Source: Owenia fusiformis | Lineage: Eukaryota; Annelida; Polychaeta; Sabellida; Oweniidae | Direction of reading: 5' to 3' | Assembly: GCA_903813345.2 (NCBI GenBank) | Contig: CAIIXF020000005.1 | Location: 20,155,375 to 20,219,374, forward strand | DNA length: 64,000 nt | Notes under the pieces: generated by a model | Database searches by the model: none | What the model was told of the DNA's origin: nothing | What the model saw: the letters and a program-made list of their open reading frames with translations, nothing else | Translations under genes and position numbers: made by a program | Shown: piece after piece, positions 1 through 28,822 of the stretch | How positions within the stretch are numbered: position 1 is the stretch's first letter | Layout: each line of letters begins with the position of its first letter

Positions 1-341
1 GGTCAAATCTGTCTAAAACTCGAATGGCACACTATTGGCGGGACTATTGGATGACCCTGTCAATGTACATATTTTGATTAAACATGAAAATATTGGTTGT
101 CATACGATTCAAATATGCTATTAGATATAAAAGTGAGGTGCAAATCTTAAAATCCCATGAAAAAATAGAATTTGCGAGATTTCAAAGCGATTTAGAAACT
201 CTATTGATATTACATTCACCAGTTAGCCGTACCCCGATACATAAACAATTTCGAATTTGATACTAATTTATAAAACTTTTTAACTTTGAATTTGTGGAAA
301 TTTCGCGCGTAATTTAGCTTGCCTGATGGGAAATGATTTCA

Positions 342-361
342 TCACGTGATTCTTCACGTGA
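342..361. promoter_or_regulatory. Two tandem CLEAR-like E-boxes (TCACGTGA)
   Basis: TCACGTGA occurs at 342-349 and again at 354-361, 12 bp apart start to start, 16-35 bp upstream of the V-ATPase B start codon. The second copy in context (TTCACGTGAC) differs from the CLEAR palindrome GTCACGTGAC at one position. In vertebrates CLEAR sites bind MiT/TFE factors (TFEB, TFE3, MITF) and drive lysosomal and V-ATPase genes. The motif and its position are seen; binding by a MiT/TFE factor here is inferred. The rest of 1-341 shows no gene. Confidence 0.7.
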
Positions 362-376
362 CTCTGAAAAATCAAT

Positions 377-17705
<17,329 letters not shown>

Positions 17706-18396
17706 ACTTAACAATAACACATATTAATTAAGCCATCTATTGACCCAAGTTATACAAATGAAATAGGATTCAAGAATAGAATGTGTACAGTCACAATGTT
17801 GATGAACAATGTTGATTTTCAATGAGTGTTAGAGTAGTAAAGAGTAGCATCGAACAAAGTCCTAGAGGATGTAATAGCAATGTTTGAGTTTTACAGATAG
17901 GTTTGGATGGTTTCAAATGCTATATGGGAATGTTTTAACAGATTGCTAAATATATCGTCCTTAAAATAGCCCAGTTTTGAAGGCATCAAAGCCGATCTGT
18001 GTTGATTATACTGTGTATAAACACTATTCATTGATTGGGTCACACAGGTAGCACACGTTGAATGTACTATATTCTTAGAGTTCACATTTCACAAAGGCCA
18101 ATGTTTTGGTAAAGATTTGTGATATATATTTGTTGAGTTAAACCAGAATATTTTATATCTAAATGACTATCTATTAAAATGGAAAATCAGAAATGATGCA
18201 AATAAATGCATTCCAGATGAAATCACTATGTAGCTATGGCTGTTCATTTCAATACTGTATATTTGTTCATGGAGATGAGGATTGCAATATTGCAATTGCA
18301 TTCTCATAAACAATATGGTCCCAATATTCTCAAATGCATCATGGTAACATTGAGATTTGTTGGAGTAAGAGTCTTGTTTAATACTATCCTGAGACC
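17706..18396 (+). other. V-ATPase B 3' UTR and downstream flank
   Basis: Follows the TAA at 17703-17705. ATTAAA at 18173-18178 and AATAAA at 18201-18206 are candidate polyadenylation signals, which would give a 3' UTR of about 0.5 kb. No other gene is seen before the foldback element at 18397. Confidence 0.5.
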
Positions 18397-19247
18397 CTAT
18401 CCGTTGCAAGACTTATGCCTGGCACAACCGTCACCATATTGTTATTAAGTGTTTTAAAGTTTCGCAAGGATCCTGCCATGACCGTGGTAGTGTTATCGTG
18501 ATAGCCTGGTATAACCGTGACAATGCTATATCATATTGCATGGCCTGTCATGACTCTGGTAACGTTAAAGCCTGATATGACCGTGACAATGCTATACTAT
18601 ATTTCAAGGCCTGACATGACCGTGGTAATGTTAAAGCCTGATATGACCGCGATATTTAATGCTATACTATATTGCAAGGCCTGACAAGACCATGGTAATG
18701 TTAAACCCTAATATGACCGTGACAATGGTTGCAAGGCCTTTCATGACTGGTAATTTCATATGACCGTGGCAATGGTTATATTAAGTGACATTTAGTATTA
18801 GAGAATACTGTAATGAAAAATTTCATCGTTTAGCTACCTTAAATATGTAAATCTAGACTACTACTACATGTACTACTACCTTAACTCATAATTCATTTTC
18901 ACAAACTATAATTCTAATCTCATTCAAGAATGTGAACATTGTCACGGTCTTATCAGGCTTTAACATTACCATGGTCATGACAGACCTTACAACCATTGCC
19001 ACAGTCATATAAGGCTTTAACATTACCACGGTCATGACAGGCCTTGCAATATAATATAGCATTGTCACGGTCACATCGGGCTTTAACATTACCACGGTCA
19101 TGACAGGCCTTGCAATATAATATAGCATTGTCACGGTCATATCAGGCTTTCACGATAACAAAACCACGGTAATGGCAGGATCCTTGCGAAACTTAAAAAC
19201 ACTTAATAAAAATATGGTGAGGGTTGGGCCAGTCTTGCAATAGATAG
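18397..19247. mobile_element. Foldback element with internal tandem repeats
   Basis: The outer arms mirror each other: TTGCAAGACT, CACCATATT, TTAAGTGTTTT and GTTTCGCAAGGATCCTGCCAT on the left return reverse-complemented in 19150-19243. Inside, both arms are tandem copies of a roughly 70-bp unit holding ATGACCGTGGTAATGTTAAAG and ATATGACCGTGACAATGCTAT. The units are inverted across a centre near 18,830-18,890. It has no ORF of note. A target duplication is not clear. Confidence 0.75.
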
Positions 19248-20162
19248 TATGTGACTATTCTCTCATTTTTCTTCTCTGCAAATTGTGAAGGCAATACCTG
19301 AGCAATTTCACATTTTCACTTATTTTTTAGATTATAAAGATTTCCTATAAGAAACACATTATTATATTTTAAATCCATTAATGAAAGGGCAAACCAAATG
19401 GCTGAATTTATATTATGAAGAGCAATAGTTTTATGAATGTTTATTAGGCAAAGTAATGTTAATGTTCAAGTATGGCGTTTACTTTGTAGGAATGCATCTA
19501 GTGAGTACAATTTAGTGCATTAGTACAGTCTTAGTGCATTGCCATTAGTCTGTTGTTACGAGAATTACACATTCCAGCTACAGATTGTTACTGCGAATTA
19601 CAGATAAAGTGATGGTTATACTCAATTATTGCCAAATGGGTTGATAAAACAGGGGCCTATTTCTGAAAATCTTTCAAAATCTGGAATAAGCCTTATACAG
19701 GTATTAAGAGTCTCATTTTTCTGACATCGTAGCCTATTAATGATGACTTCAAATGATGATTATGGCATGTTAAGTTCCTGGAAAATATTTCTATATTTGG
19801 TAATATTTTAACAATATCGGAAGTTAACATGCTAAAAGCAATGTTTACCCTTTGTTTTTATTTATTATTTTACCTTGGTGAATAATACAGGGTGTGTCAA
19901 AATTGCAATAATCTTAACATAAAATTGTTCTGGTTTTTGCTAACCCTGTAGTTGTAAAGCTGAAGTAATTGGCCCCTGTATGTTTTTGTCAGACAAGTTT
20001 GAAGATCACTAGAATGTTAAGATATGTTTCTCCTTGTGGGGTTCCTGCATGAGATATGTGCAATATGTATAATGTAGATAAACATATATATGCTCTATGT
20101 ATAAATACGTTGAATATAAAGTGAAACTATGCATTAGTAATAGTATGTGTGTGAAGTTGATT
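19248..20162. other. Intergenic, nothing recognised
   Basis: AT-rich DNA without conserved coding sequence, RNA gene or clear repeat that I can see. Confidence 0.6.
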
Positions 20163-20523
20163 GATACCCAGTTCCCAATTCATTTAAGTGCAAATAACAA
20201 AATACTTTCTCATTGCAAATACCCAGTTTTCAAAGATACCTAGTTCCCAATTCATTTAAGTGCAAATAGCAAAATACTTTCTCATTGCAAATACCCAGTT
20301 TTGAAAGATACCTAGTTCCCAATTCATTTAAGTGCAAATAGCAAAATACTTTCTCATTGCAAATACCCAGTTTTGAAAGATACCTAGTTCCCAATTCATT
20401 TAAGTGCAAATAGCAAAATACTTTCTCATTGCAAATACCCAGTTTTCAAAGATACGCAGTTCCCAATTCTTTTTTTAAGTGCAAATAGCAAAATACTTTC
20501 TCATTGCAAATACCATTTTCAAA
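20163..20523. repeat. 72-bp minisatellite, five units
   Basis: Units start GATACC(C/T)AGTTCCCAATTC at 20163, 20235, 20307, 20379 and 20451, spaced exactly 72 bp. They differ by only a few substitutions, and the last has a short T insertion. The regular spacing points to recent tandem amplification. Confidence 0.9.
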
Positions 20524-20657
20524 GTTCTCCAGTAATGTTTTCTTTGAGGCAAAATACTTTGCAAATCGAATTCTTCTTAATGACCAAATATATGTATAAT
20601 GGTATCATATTGAAAATATCCAGTTCTTTATTTAATTTATCAAATTACTCATGTAGT

Positions 20658-20911
20658 AGGAGACCCAGGCGGAGCCCTTATCTACAAAACAGCCAGCAAA
20701 ATCACAACTAGGCCTACCTGCACAACAACTGGAAACCAAGAAACAAAACAACACAAAGTCAAAGAAAGACGACAAAACAAAAGAAACAACACAATCAACC
20801 CCCCAGAGTACAAGTTCTCGCACATCTGTGGTGCAGAGATCACCCCCTACACCAGCAGAGGAACTTAACCTTAAATCAAAAGTGCATCATGGAGATGATC
20901 AACCACCTTAA
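20658..20911 (+). pseudogene. LINE ORF1, C-terminal tail only
   Basis: A frame open from the 5' truncation point to TAA at 20909-20911 encodes a Lys-, Ser-, Thr- and Pro-rich tail (for example PPTPAEELNLKSK). It ends 80 bp before the ORF2 ATG. The composition and position suggest the end of the nucleic-acid-binding ORF1 protein. No diagnostic domain remains, so this is inferred from position. Confidence 0.45.
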
Positions 20912-21975
20912 ATTTTTGATCATCATGATTTTTATCAACATGTGTGGATAATGTTTTTTAAATAAAATTAACAACAAAAAACAAATAAAAAATGACTACT
21001 AACAAACCTGAGCTTAATATTCTCTCTTTAAATGCCAATGGCTTGAGAGACGCTACAAAGCGAAAAACTTTATTTCACTGGGCCAATCAACAGCATTGCT
21101 CAATCTTATTTCTTCAAGAGACTCATTTTACTTTAGATTTAGTTCCCACAATTGCAAATGAATGGAGTGGACATTCTATTTTACACTCATTTAAGGACAA
21201 TAAATCATGTGGTGTTAGTATATTTATTAAAAATGGTGCTCAATTAGAGGTTATAGATACATTTTCATTTCATGATGGAAGAGTCATTTTGACTAATATT
21301 GAAATTTCAAAAGAAATTTCACTCTTATAAATGTATATGCCCCAAATGGGGAAAAAGACCGCAATTTATTTTTAACTAAACTTGACAAAGTTATTAATGA
21401 ACATGCACTTGGTGAAATAATCATAGGTGGTGATTTTAATACAGTTGTCAATCCCGAAATGGATAGACAAAGTCTTAAAAAACTACCTAACTCAGTTATC
21501 AAAAATAACAAAATTCATAAATTAATGAAAAACAACAATTTAAAGGATGTATGGAGAGATTTACATCCTCATCTAAAACATTTTACATATAGACAAAAAA
21601 CTCCTTTTATGAAAAGTAGATTAGACATGTTTTTGATATCTGATTCTTTTATGTCACAAGTTAAATTATGTGATATCAGACCTAGCTATAAAAGTGACCA
21701 CCAGGCAATATGCTTAAAGCTGTCATCTTGCCCTGCTAAGGGTAGTGGTATTTGGAAACTAAACAATAGTCTACTTAAAGACAATAATTTCAAATTCTTG
21801 ATACTAGTAACTAATATATTTTCTCAGCCAGATGTTTCTCTTGACTGTGGAGATTAATGGGAGTTATTTAAGGTAAAAATAAGGGAGGAATCTATCAAGT
21901 ATGCTAAGCATAAAGCAAAAACACGTAAAAAACTGAAACAATTTTTACTTAATAAGATTAGTAATTGTAATGATA

Positions 21976-23469
21976 ACAGGGCCGTCAGATGGGGGGGTGC
22001 GATGGGTGCGACCGCACCCCCCTTTGACACCCCCCAAAAAAATTTGAAAAAATTAATTAAATTTAATTTTTTTTTTTTTAATTGACTTATCCACTTTGAA
22101 AATGCCCAGAAAGCACCAAATAGCATCTCAAAATTGTAAAATTTCTGGGGGGGGGCCCCACAAAACAATGGAAAAGTTCTGAATTTATTTTATGTATAGT
22201 CTCAGACACTTTTAAAGTGTCCTGACGTCATCTAATACAAATAGCTCATTGATATAGTCAATGATTCTCGGTGACTAACACTTACTCACCCTCTGGCATC
22301 CCCACCCCACCTCGCTCTCTGGCATCCCCGATTTTGTCATATTTTTTGTTGTGTCATATACTTTGAAAGTGCCTAGAAAGCACCAAATAGTAAATTAAAA
22401 TTGTAAAATTTTCTAGGAGAGTTGACCACCCCTCACATCCCTCGCAAAACAATTGAAATAATTCTGAATTTTGTATATTGTCTCAGACACTTTTAAAGTT
22501 CCCAGACATCATCAAATAGGTCCTTGATATAGTCAATGATTTTTACTCACCCTCTGGCATGCCCACCCAACCTCCCCCTCTGGCATCCCCCCTTGACAAC
22601 CCTAAAAAGTTGAGAAAAACAAATATTTTTCAAATTTTTTATTGACTCCTACACTTTAAAAGTGCTCAGATGCACCAAATATCATCTTAAAATTGTAAAA
22701 TTTTCTTGGAGAGTTGGCAATCCTTCAAATCCCCCACAAAACAATTGAACAAATTCTGAATTTCACTTATTGTCTCAGACAATTTTAAAATGCCCAGACA
22801 TCATCAAATAGCACCTTGATATGGTCAACGTTTCTGGGGGACAGCCACTTGGTCCCCCTCTGGCACCCCACACTTCACCCTCTCATCCCTTTTGACACCC
22901 CCAAAGAATTCCCATTTTTTTATTGACTCATACACTTTGAAAGTGCCCAGAAAGCACCAAATAGCATCTAAAAGTGTAAAATTTTCTACGGGGAGTGGGC
23001 CACTCCTCACATCCATTATAAAACAATTATTGGACAGTTTGGACACTTAAACAGACACCAAGTGACATAATGAAATCATAAAACTTTCTGGCACCCCACC
23101 CCAAAAACTAAAGCATTCATTTACTCAAACACATTTAAAGTGCTCAGAATTAATCAGACAGCATCTTGAAGTGGTAGAATTTTCCTGTGCTGCCCCCTCG
23201 CTCCCCTGATAAGAAAATGATTAAAAATCTGAATTTCTTTAAATTGATTCTATTGATTAAAACACCTTAAAGTGTCCAGCAACCACTGAATGTGATCTTG
23301 AACTTGTAAACAGTTATGCCCTTCTAGCACACCTTCCCCCTATTCCAGTATTTCCCCCCCCCCCCCTCTGACTCACGCGATTTGATCTACGCGGCAAAAA
23401 TTGATAATGTCATATTCTCTTAAGTAAAAACCGCACCCCCCTTGGAGAAAAGTGTCTTACGGGCCTGGA
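21976..23469. mobile_element. Non-autonomous hAT-like element, 1.5 kb, inside the LINE
   Basis: The ends ACAGGGCCGTCAG and TTACGGGCCTGGA form a short imperfect inverted repeat of the CAGGG type. The 8-bp duplication TAATGATA flanks it exactly (21968-21975 and 23470-23477). Removing the element and one duplication restores the LINE frame at this point. The interior is not coding. It consists of four to five diverged units of about 280 bp, each with ACTTTGAAAGTGCC, AGAAAGCACCAAATAG, TTGTAAAATTTTCT and CCCTCTGGCATCCCC. Confidence 0.85.
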
Positions 23470-23739
23470 TAATGATATATATCAACTTCGTTATAATACT
23501 TTACTTGAGTATGAAGCGAAAGCTGCCCAAATACGGTCACGTGTACAGTGGATAGAGGAAGGTGAACGTAACACAAAATTTTTTCTTGGCCTTGAAAAAC
23601 ACCAACAGAAGAATCAAACAATATATAATTTAAAACGTCCCAATGGAACTTTAGTCAGTAATCAGAATGAAATATTACAAATGCAGGAGAATTTCTATAA
23701 AACTCTTTATACTTCAAAAAATATACAAAAGGATAAAAT

Positions 23740-24215
23740 TTACTTCGGTCCAAAGCCTTCTCTAGCCTATATTCCGGCTTTGAGGAGGAAGATTGAGCTG
23801 CCTTAGTATTATAAATATTGTAAATCATTGTGTCACACGCACAGTAAATATGGCATAATAATATGAAATATACCTTTATGTATAGATTTGAAGAACATCA
23901 GCTCACATCCCCGTCTGAATCTATTGTTATATTTGATTTCTTTAAGCGAGAATAATTTCAAATGTTATTCAGGTCCAGAACCGGAAGCCATTTTTAGCTA
24001 CAGCGAGAAAATTTCACCGTGTGTCAAACTCCGAAATGAAATTTTGAAATATCTAAATCCAGACAAGCAACGCTTCATCCTAAATATAATTAATATTCTT
24101 AAAAATATTTATAAAATTTATTAAAAATGAGTTCTAGGTGCGTGTAGGTGCGTGTAGCACAGTACATACGAAATCAATGAAGTTTCGTCTAGCTGTAAGC
24201 TAGAGACTCGAGTAA
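23740..24215 (+). mobile_element. Short non-autonomous element, copy A, 8-bp target duplication
   Basis: Starts TTACTTCGGTCC and ends GACTCGAGTAA. The direct repeat GATAAAAT flanks it (23732-23739 and 24216-24223). It is nearly identical in inverted orientation to 24904-25366. The termini share only TTACT. The 8-bp duplication suggests a hAT-like DNA element, but class is uncertain. The internal open frame of 78 codons is the same sequence as in copy B and shows no recognisable domain. Confidence 0.8.
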
Positions 24216-24903
24216 GATAAAATCAAAAATTATTTAGACAATACTAATATTAAACGAGCATTAACTAAAGAGGAAGCAGATCTCTGTGAAGGAGAGCTTA
24301 CTTATGATGAAGCAAAAAATTCTATTTTTAGCATGAAGCTTAATAAATCTCCAGGGCAAGATGGATTAACTGTTGAATTCTATCAAACATTTTGGCCATT
24401 AATTGGTAAAATGGTAACTGATGTTTTAAATTATGGTTACAGTAAAGGACAATTAATTTTCTCTCAGAGATTAGGCATTATAAAGTTGTTACATAAGAAA
24501 AATGATAACCAAATATTAAGTAACTGGAGACCCTTAACCATGCTTAATGTAGATTACAAATTATGTGCCCACATTTTAGCTCAGAGACTTCATAAAATAT
24601 TACCACTTATTATAAATCAAGATCAACAGGGCTATATTAAAGGAAGATTTATTGGATATAAGGCTAATAAATGACGTAATCAATTATGCTAATAAATATA
24701 GAAAAACATTAGATTCTGCTATTATTTTTGCAGATTTTTCAAAATGTTTTGATTGTTTGGAAATTGACTTCACTCTAGAAGCTTTAAAGAAATTTAATTT
24801 TGGCACTAGTTTTATCCAGTGGATTAAAACCTTGTATAATGGAATACAAAGCTGTGTAGCTAATAATGGTTACTTATCACCATATTTTGATGTATCTCGG
24901 GGC

Positions 24904-25366
24904 TTACTCGAGTCTCTAGCTTACAGCTAGACGAAACTTCATTGATTTCGTATGTACTGTGCTACACGCACCTACACGCACCTAGAACTCAAAATTTTAT
25001 AAATATTTTTAAGAATATTAATCATATTTAGGATGAAGCGTTGCTTGTCTGGATTTAGATATTTCAAAATTTCATTTCGGAGTTTGACACATGGTGAAAT
25101 TTTCTCGCTGTAGCTAAAAATGGCTTCCGGTTCTGGACGTGAATAACATTTGAAATTATTCTCGCTTAAAGAAATCAAATATAACAATAGATTCAGACGG
25201 GGATGTGAGCTGATGTTCTTCAAATCTATACATAAAGGTATATTTCATATTATTATGCCATATTTACTGTGCGTGTGACACAATGATTTACAATATTTAT
25301 AATACTAAGGCAGCTCAATCTTCCTCCTCAAAGCCGGAATATAGAGAAGGCTTTGGACCGAAGTAA
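24904..25366 (-). mobile_element. Short non-autonomous element, copy B, inverted
   Basis: The reverse complement of copy A, starting TTACTCGAGTC and ending GGACCGAAGTAA. It has its own different 8-bp duplication CTCGGGGC (24896-24903 and 25367-25374). The two copies therefore inserted independently into the same LINE, 688 bp apart. Confidence 0.85.
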
Positions 25367-27206
25367 CTCGGGGCATTCGGCAGGGATGTCCCATTTCTGC
25401 TTTGATTTATCTCATTGCAGCAGAAACAATGGCAATCAAAAGTATTAGAAATAATTCTAGAATCAAAGGTATTAAAGTAAGAAACAAAGAAGTCAAAATA
25501 TGTCAACTTGCAGATGACACCACTCTCTTTGTTCATGGAAAAAACTCTATTAATCATAGCTATTAAAGAAATACAGCGTTTCGGAACTGTTTCTGGTTTA
25601 GAGCTTAACTTAGAAAAAACAGAAGGTATAAAACTTGGTAACTTTTAAAATGATAATAATACTACTTTTTGTAATATTTCCTGGAAACAGGAAGTAAAAT
25701 CATTAGGTGTCTACTTTGGAATAGATCAAACTAAATTGCATGATCTTAATTGGAATAGTATAGCAGATAAAATGAGAAAGTCATTGTCTTTTTGGAAAAA
25801 ACGCAAGATTACTCTTTATGGGAAAATAGTTATCATTAAAACACTTGCATTATCTAAACTGATGTATTAAGCAAAAAGCATTGACACACCAAATGAAACT
25901 TTTTTGAAAGAAATTACTTCAGAACTTTATTCATTTTTGTGGGATGGAAAAAGAGATAAAATTAAAAGATCTGTCTTAATTAATACTTTGTCTAAAGGTG
26001 GACTTTCAATGCCTGACTTAAAATCTAAATTCAGGGCCTTAAAATTAAATGGATATTAGACATTGAGTATGGGAATAAACATGCAAGTTGGAATATTCTA
26101 GCAAGAGAGATATTAAGTAAAACTGGACTCCCAGATACTTTGATATTTAAATCTACTTATGGAAAACCAGAGAATATTTGTAATTTTAATATCTTGCCTC
26201 AATTTTACAAAGATTTACTCCATGCTTGGAGTATTCTTGGAGGCTCAGAATCCAAAATTGATAACATAACATTTGCAGAAATTAGACAAATGGTGATATG
26301 GCACAATAAAGACATAACTTTCAATAACAAGTGTTTGTATTTTGAAAACTGGATAAATTCAAATATATTATACTAGTATGTTAATGATCTTATGTGTACC
26401 CAAGATGAAATTCTTCATAAGCTTAAATCTAGGGTCAATTGGATGGCAGAATATATAACTGTTAAGCAATCTTTGCCATTTCAATAGAGTTAAAATATTT
26501 AGTGAGGCAAGCAGATGTACATATGTTAATACAAATGTAAGTTTAAGATTTTATGACAGTAAATTGAAGCATTATAGATTTTTGGATAAACATGCAAGTT
26601 CTAGAGACATATATTCAATCCTGTTGGAACATATAGCAACTAAAACATATTTGGAATCATTTTGGATTAATCTTTGTGAAATTCAAAATAGTCAAATGCT
26701 GTTTCAACAGACTTGGATACTTTTAAAGCAATCCAAAAATAAAAAAGTGGCCAATTTTAAATACAAACTTTTACATTATATTTTACCATGCAAACAATTA
26801 CTTCTAAGATGGAAAATAAGTGTTAACGACAAGTGTGATATTTGCGGACAAGTAGAAGACTATAAACATTTGTTCTTTCAATGTCATAGAGTACTTAATG
26901 TAATAGACCAACTTGAAAATTATATTTTAGATCATTTTAAAATTGAATTAAGCTTGAAAAAGTATAAAACTCTTGTCTTTGGCTATAAGGAACAAGACAC
27001 TAACTATACTTATTTTAATGAATGGTTAAACAACTTATGGTACGTTATATTTGTAAACTATTGTAATAATGTTCAAGAATTGAAATTATATCATTTTTCA
27101 CAAATATTGTAATATTGTAAAATGACCTGATGTACTTGTATACAAAGTTATAAAATGAGAAATATATACATGATTTAAAAAAATAAATAAAAAATACTCA
27201 TGTAGT

Positions 27207-28440
27207 TCTCCCAATAAACAAAAGATTTGTAGTTGGCATTGGAAGTAAACACCCTATGCAGATGTTACTAAACAGAAAACAATCTTGGTATTCATCTTGA
27301 TCTTATCTACAATAGTAGTGAAAAGATTTATTTGGTGACACCCTCTGCTGTGCTCCAAGGCCATTTTCGATAAAAACATGATGTCATCAAAATGTTCCCA
27401 CTTAAATGCGATTTCTCTTAGAAAATTCAACAAATCTACAAGATTTTTCAATGCGAAAGTTTTCCAATAAATCGCCAAGTGAATAGGCGCACGGTGTGGT
27501 TAAATCTCTCAGGAGTTCTGTGCACGTGTGTGATTTCTTTGAAGTGATACGCCGTTCTAAGGCATGAGATCTATTTGAAAAGGCGCAACGAACGTCACCA
27601 GTGTGTAAAAGTCAATCTTTGCCATAAAACAACGGGGGTCTATACCACGCCCGTTGATCGTACAAAATGGATGGATTAGGCGATTTCTGCAAGAAAACTC
27701 AACAAATTTGGAAGATTTATTTTTTCAAGAGAAAATTTACAACTGAATTGCCAAATGATTTTATTCCAAGATCCATCCATGATCCATCTAACCATGCATA
27801 CATGTACATGCACATGTTGATGTTGGATATATCACGGGCCTTGGTTATTCAGGCACAGACTTAAAACCATTGGCTAAGGTCGATATAAATAATTTTTAAA
27901 TAAAGGATAGCATGGTAATCGATCTGTGTTTATCTATGTTTCTCTTGGATTCTGTTGGTGCTGCCATCTTTATATCGGCCTAGAACCTATGCTTAAAACC
28001 TTGTTAAAACTAAGAAGAGGGTTACTTCCTGCGAAAGCTATTTGGATTTTCAAAATCTAACATGGCTCTTGAAGTGAGTAAGAAGAGGGGCTATATAGGA
28101 GATCCCTCATCACACGATTTAACGGTATTCTTGCCCGTAGCCCATTTTTTACCAAGGGGGATCTTTTGCCAGGGGAGATTTTTCACGGTGACAGTTTTGG
28201 CTAGGCCTAAGTAAAAATCATGCGAAAATGCTCATAGAATTTTTAGCTCCCCCCTCCCGGCTAGGACTATTGTGTACATGTAAGGCCTCTAGTTTCTAGA
28301 TATTTTTATAAGCAAATGTCTGTAAGAATAGCCTATCCTAAACGACTGTATACTAGATTCGGAGATTTTGTAGGTTCCCATGGTTTAAGTTACTATGAAA
28401 TCCACTGTCAAGTTCACTTTCTAGGATAAAAGTATCTAAA
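27207..28440. other. Intergenic between the LINE and the CHMP3 promoter
   Basis: No conserved coding seen. The stretch 28125-28265 (CCGTAGCCCATTTTTTACCA, AATCATGCGAAAATGCT, GCTCCCCCCTCCCGG) resembles the repeat at 38815-38990 and 44100-44310, so a dispersed element fragment lies here. Confidence 0.6.
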
Positions 28441-28546
28441 AATTAACCGTAACCGTACGTTCAACTACCACGTTTCATTTCAATCTCAAAATTCATTTCG
28501 TTCGTTGCGTACCGCACTGGACGAAAGGCTCGGAGACTGGTTTCAT

Positions 28547-28591
28547 CGAACTCCCATGCAGTGTCTTGATATATCACTGCACGGGAGTTCG
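28547..28591. repeat. 17-bp hairpin upstream of CHMP3
   Basis: CGAACTCCCATGCAGTG (28547-28563) and CACTGCACGGGAGTTCG (28575-28591) pair at 16 of 17 positions around an 11-nt loop. It lies 230 bp upstream of the CHMP3 ATG. It may be the end of a repeat or a promoter-proximal structure. Confidence 0.6.
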
Positions 28592-28764
28592 TGGTTTCAT
28601 TTGGTAAATTCCTTTGATCCCCGCCCCGGGCTATGATCGTAACTTCATGCAATGGTTCCGAAATTTTGTTATCGGAACGGATCATTTGACCAGAGTGAAT
28701 TAGAACTTCCAGAAAAAGTGAGAGTAAAATGGAGGGAGGGGCATCATGTGCAATTGTTTACATC

Positions 28765-28793
28765 TGACGTCATTTGGATGTACTGCGCATGCG
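28765..28793. promoter_or_regulatory. CRE and NRF1-like sites of the CHMP3 promoter
   Basis: A perfect cAMP-response element TGACGTCA (28765-28772) and an NRF1-type palindrome TGCGCATGCG (28784-28793) lie 58 and 39 bp before the start codon. An ETS-like CAGGAAG follows at 28801. This trio is typical of TATA-less housekeeping promoters in animals. Motifs are seen; factor binding is inferred. Confidence 0.55.
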
Positions 28794-28822
28794 TGATAAA
28801 CAGGAAGCAAAACAACCAAATT

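Larger units (their letters stand above)
20992..27112 (+). pseudogene. LINE ORF2: endonuclease, reverse transcriptase, zinc finger (broken)
   Basis: The ATG at 20992 opens an apurinic-type endonuclease domain: NILSLNANGLRD, LFLQETH, then GGDFN near 21430 and SDHQA near 21700. A one-base frameshift near 21310 and a stop near 21855 break it. The RT domain runs from about 24,330: KSPGQDGLTVEFYQTFW, FADFSKCFD, then after an insertion RQGCPISALIYLI and LADDTTLFVHG, the catalytic ADD. Further stops and frameshifts occur near 24660, 25560, 25650, 25868 and 26375. The C-terminal part ends in a C-x2-C-x7-H-x4-C zinc motif near 26835-26885. Motif order and the endonuclease type match the L1/Tx1 clade. 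Confidence 0.88.
20658..27194 (+). mobile_element. Decayed L1/Tx1-like LINE, 5' truncated, with nested insertions
   Basis: A 12-bp target duplication TACTCATGTAGT lies at 20646-20657 and 27195-27206, and an A-rich tail (27178-27194) precedes the right copy, as expected for target-primed reverse transcription. Inside are the end of ORF1 and a broken ORF2 with endonuclease, reverse transcriptase and zinc-binding domains. Subtracting three later insertions with their target duplications (21976-23469, 23740-24215, 24904-25366) leaves about 4.1 kb. Several stops and frameshifts make it inactive. Confidence 0.9.

Noticed and set aside
18886-19140. 84-codon minus-strand ORF with repeated TVTMLYYIARPVMTVVMLKP-like units
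   Set aside because: It is the translation of the roughly 70-bp tandem unit of the foldback element, not a gene.
28065-28076. Possible tiny first exon ATGGCTCTTGAA with a GTGAGT donor
   Set aside because: Too short to judge; no matching downstream exon of another gene is seen, and CHMP3 starts at its own conserved ATG.
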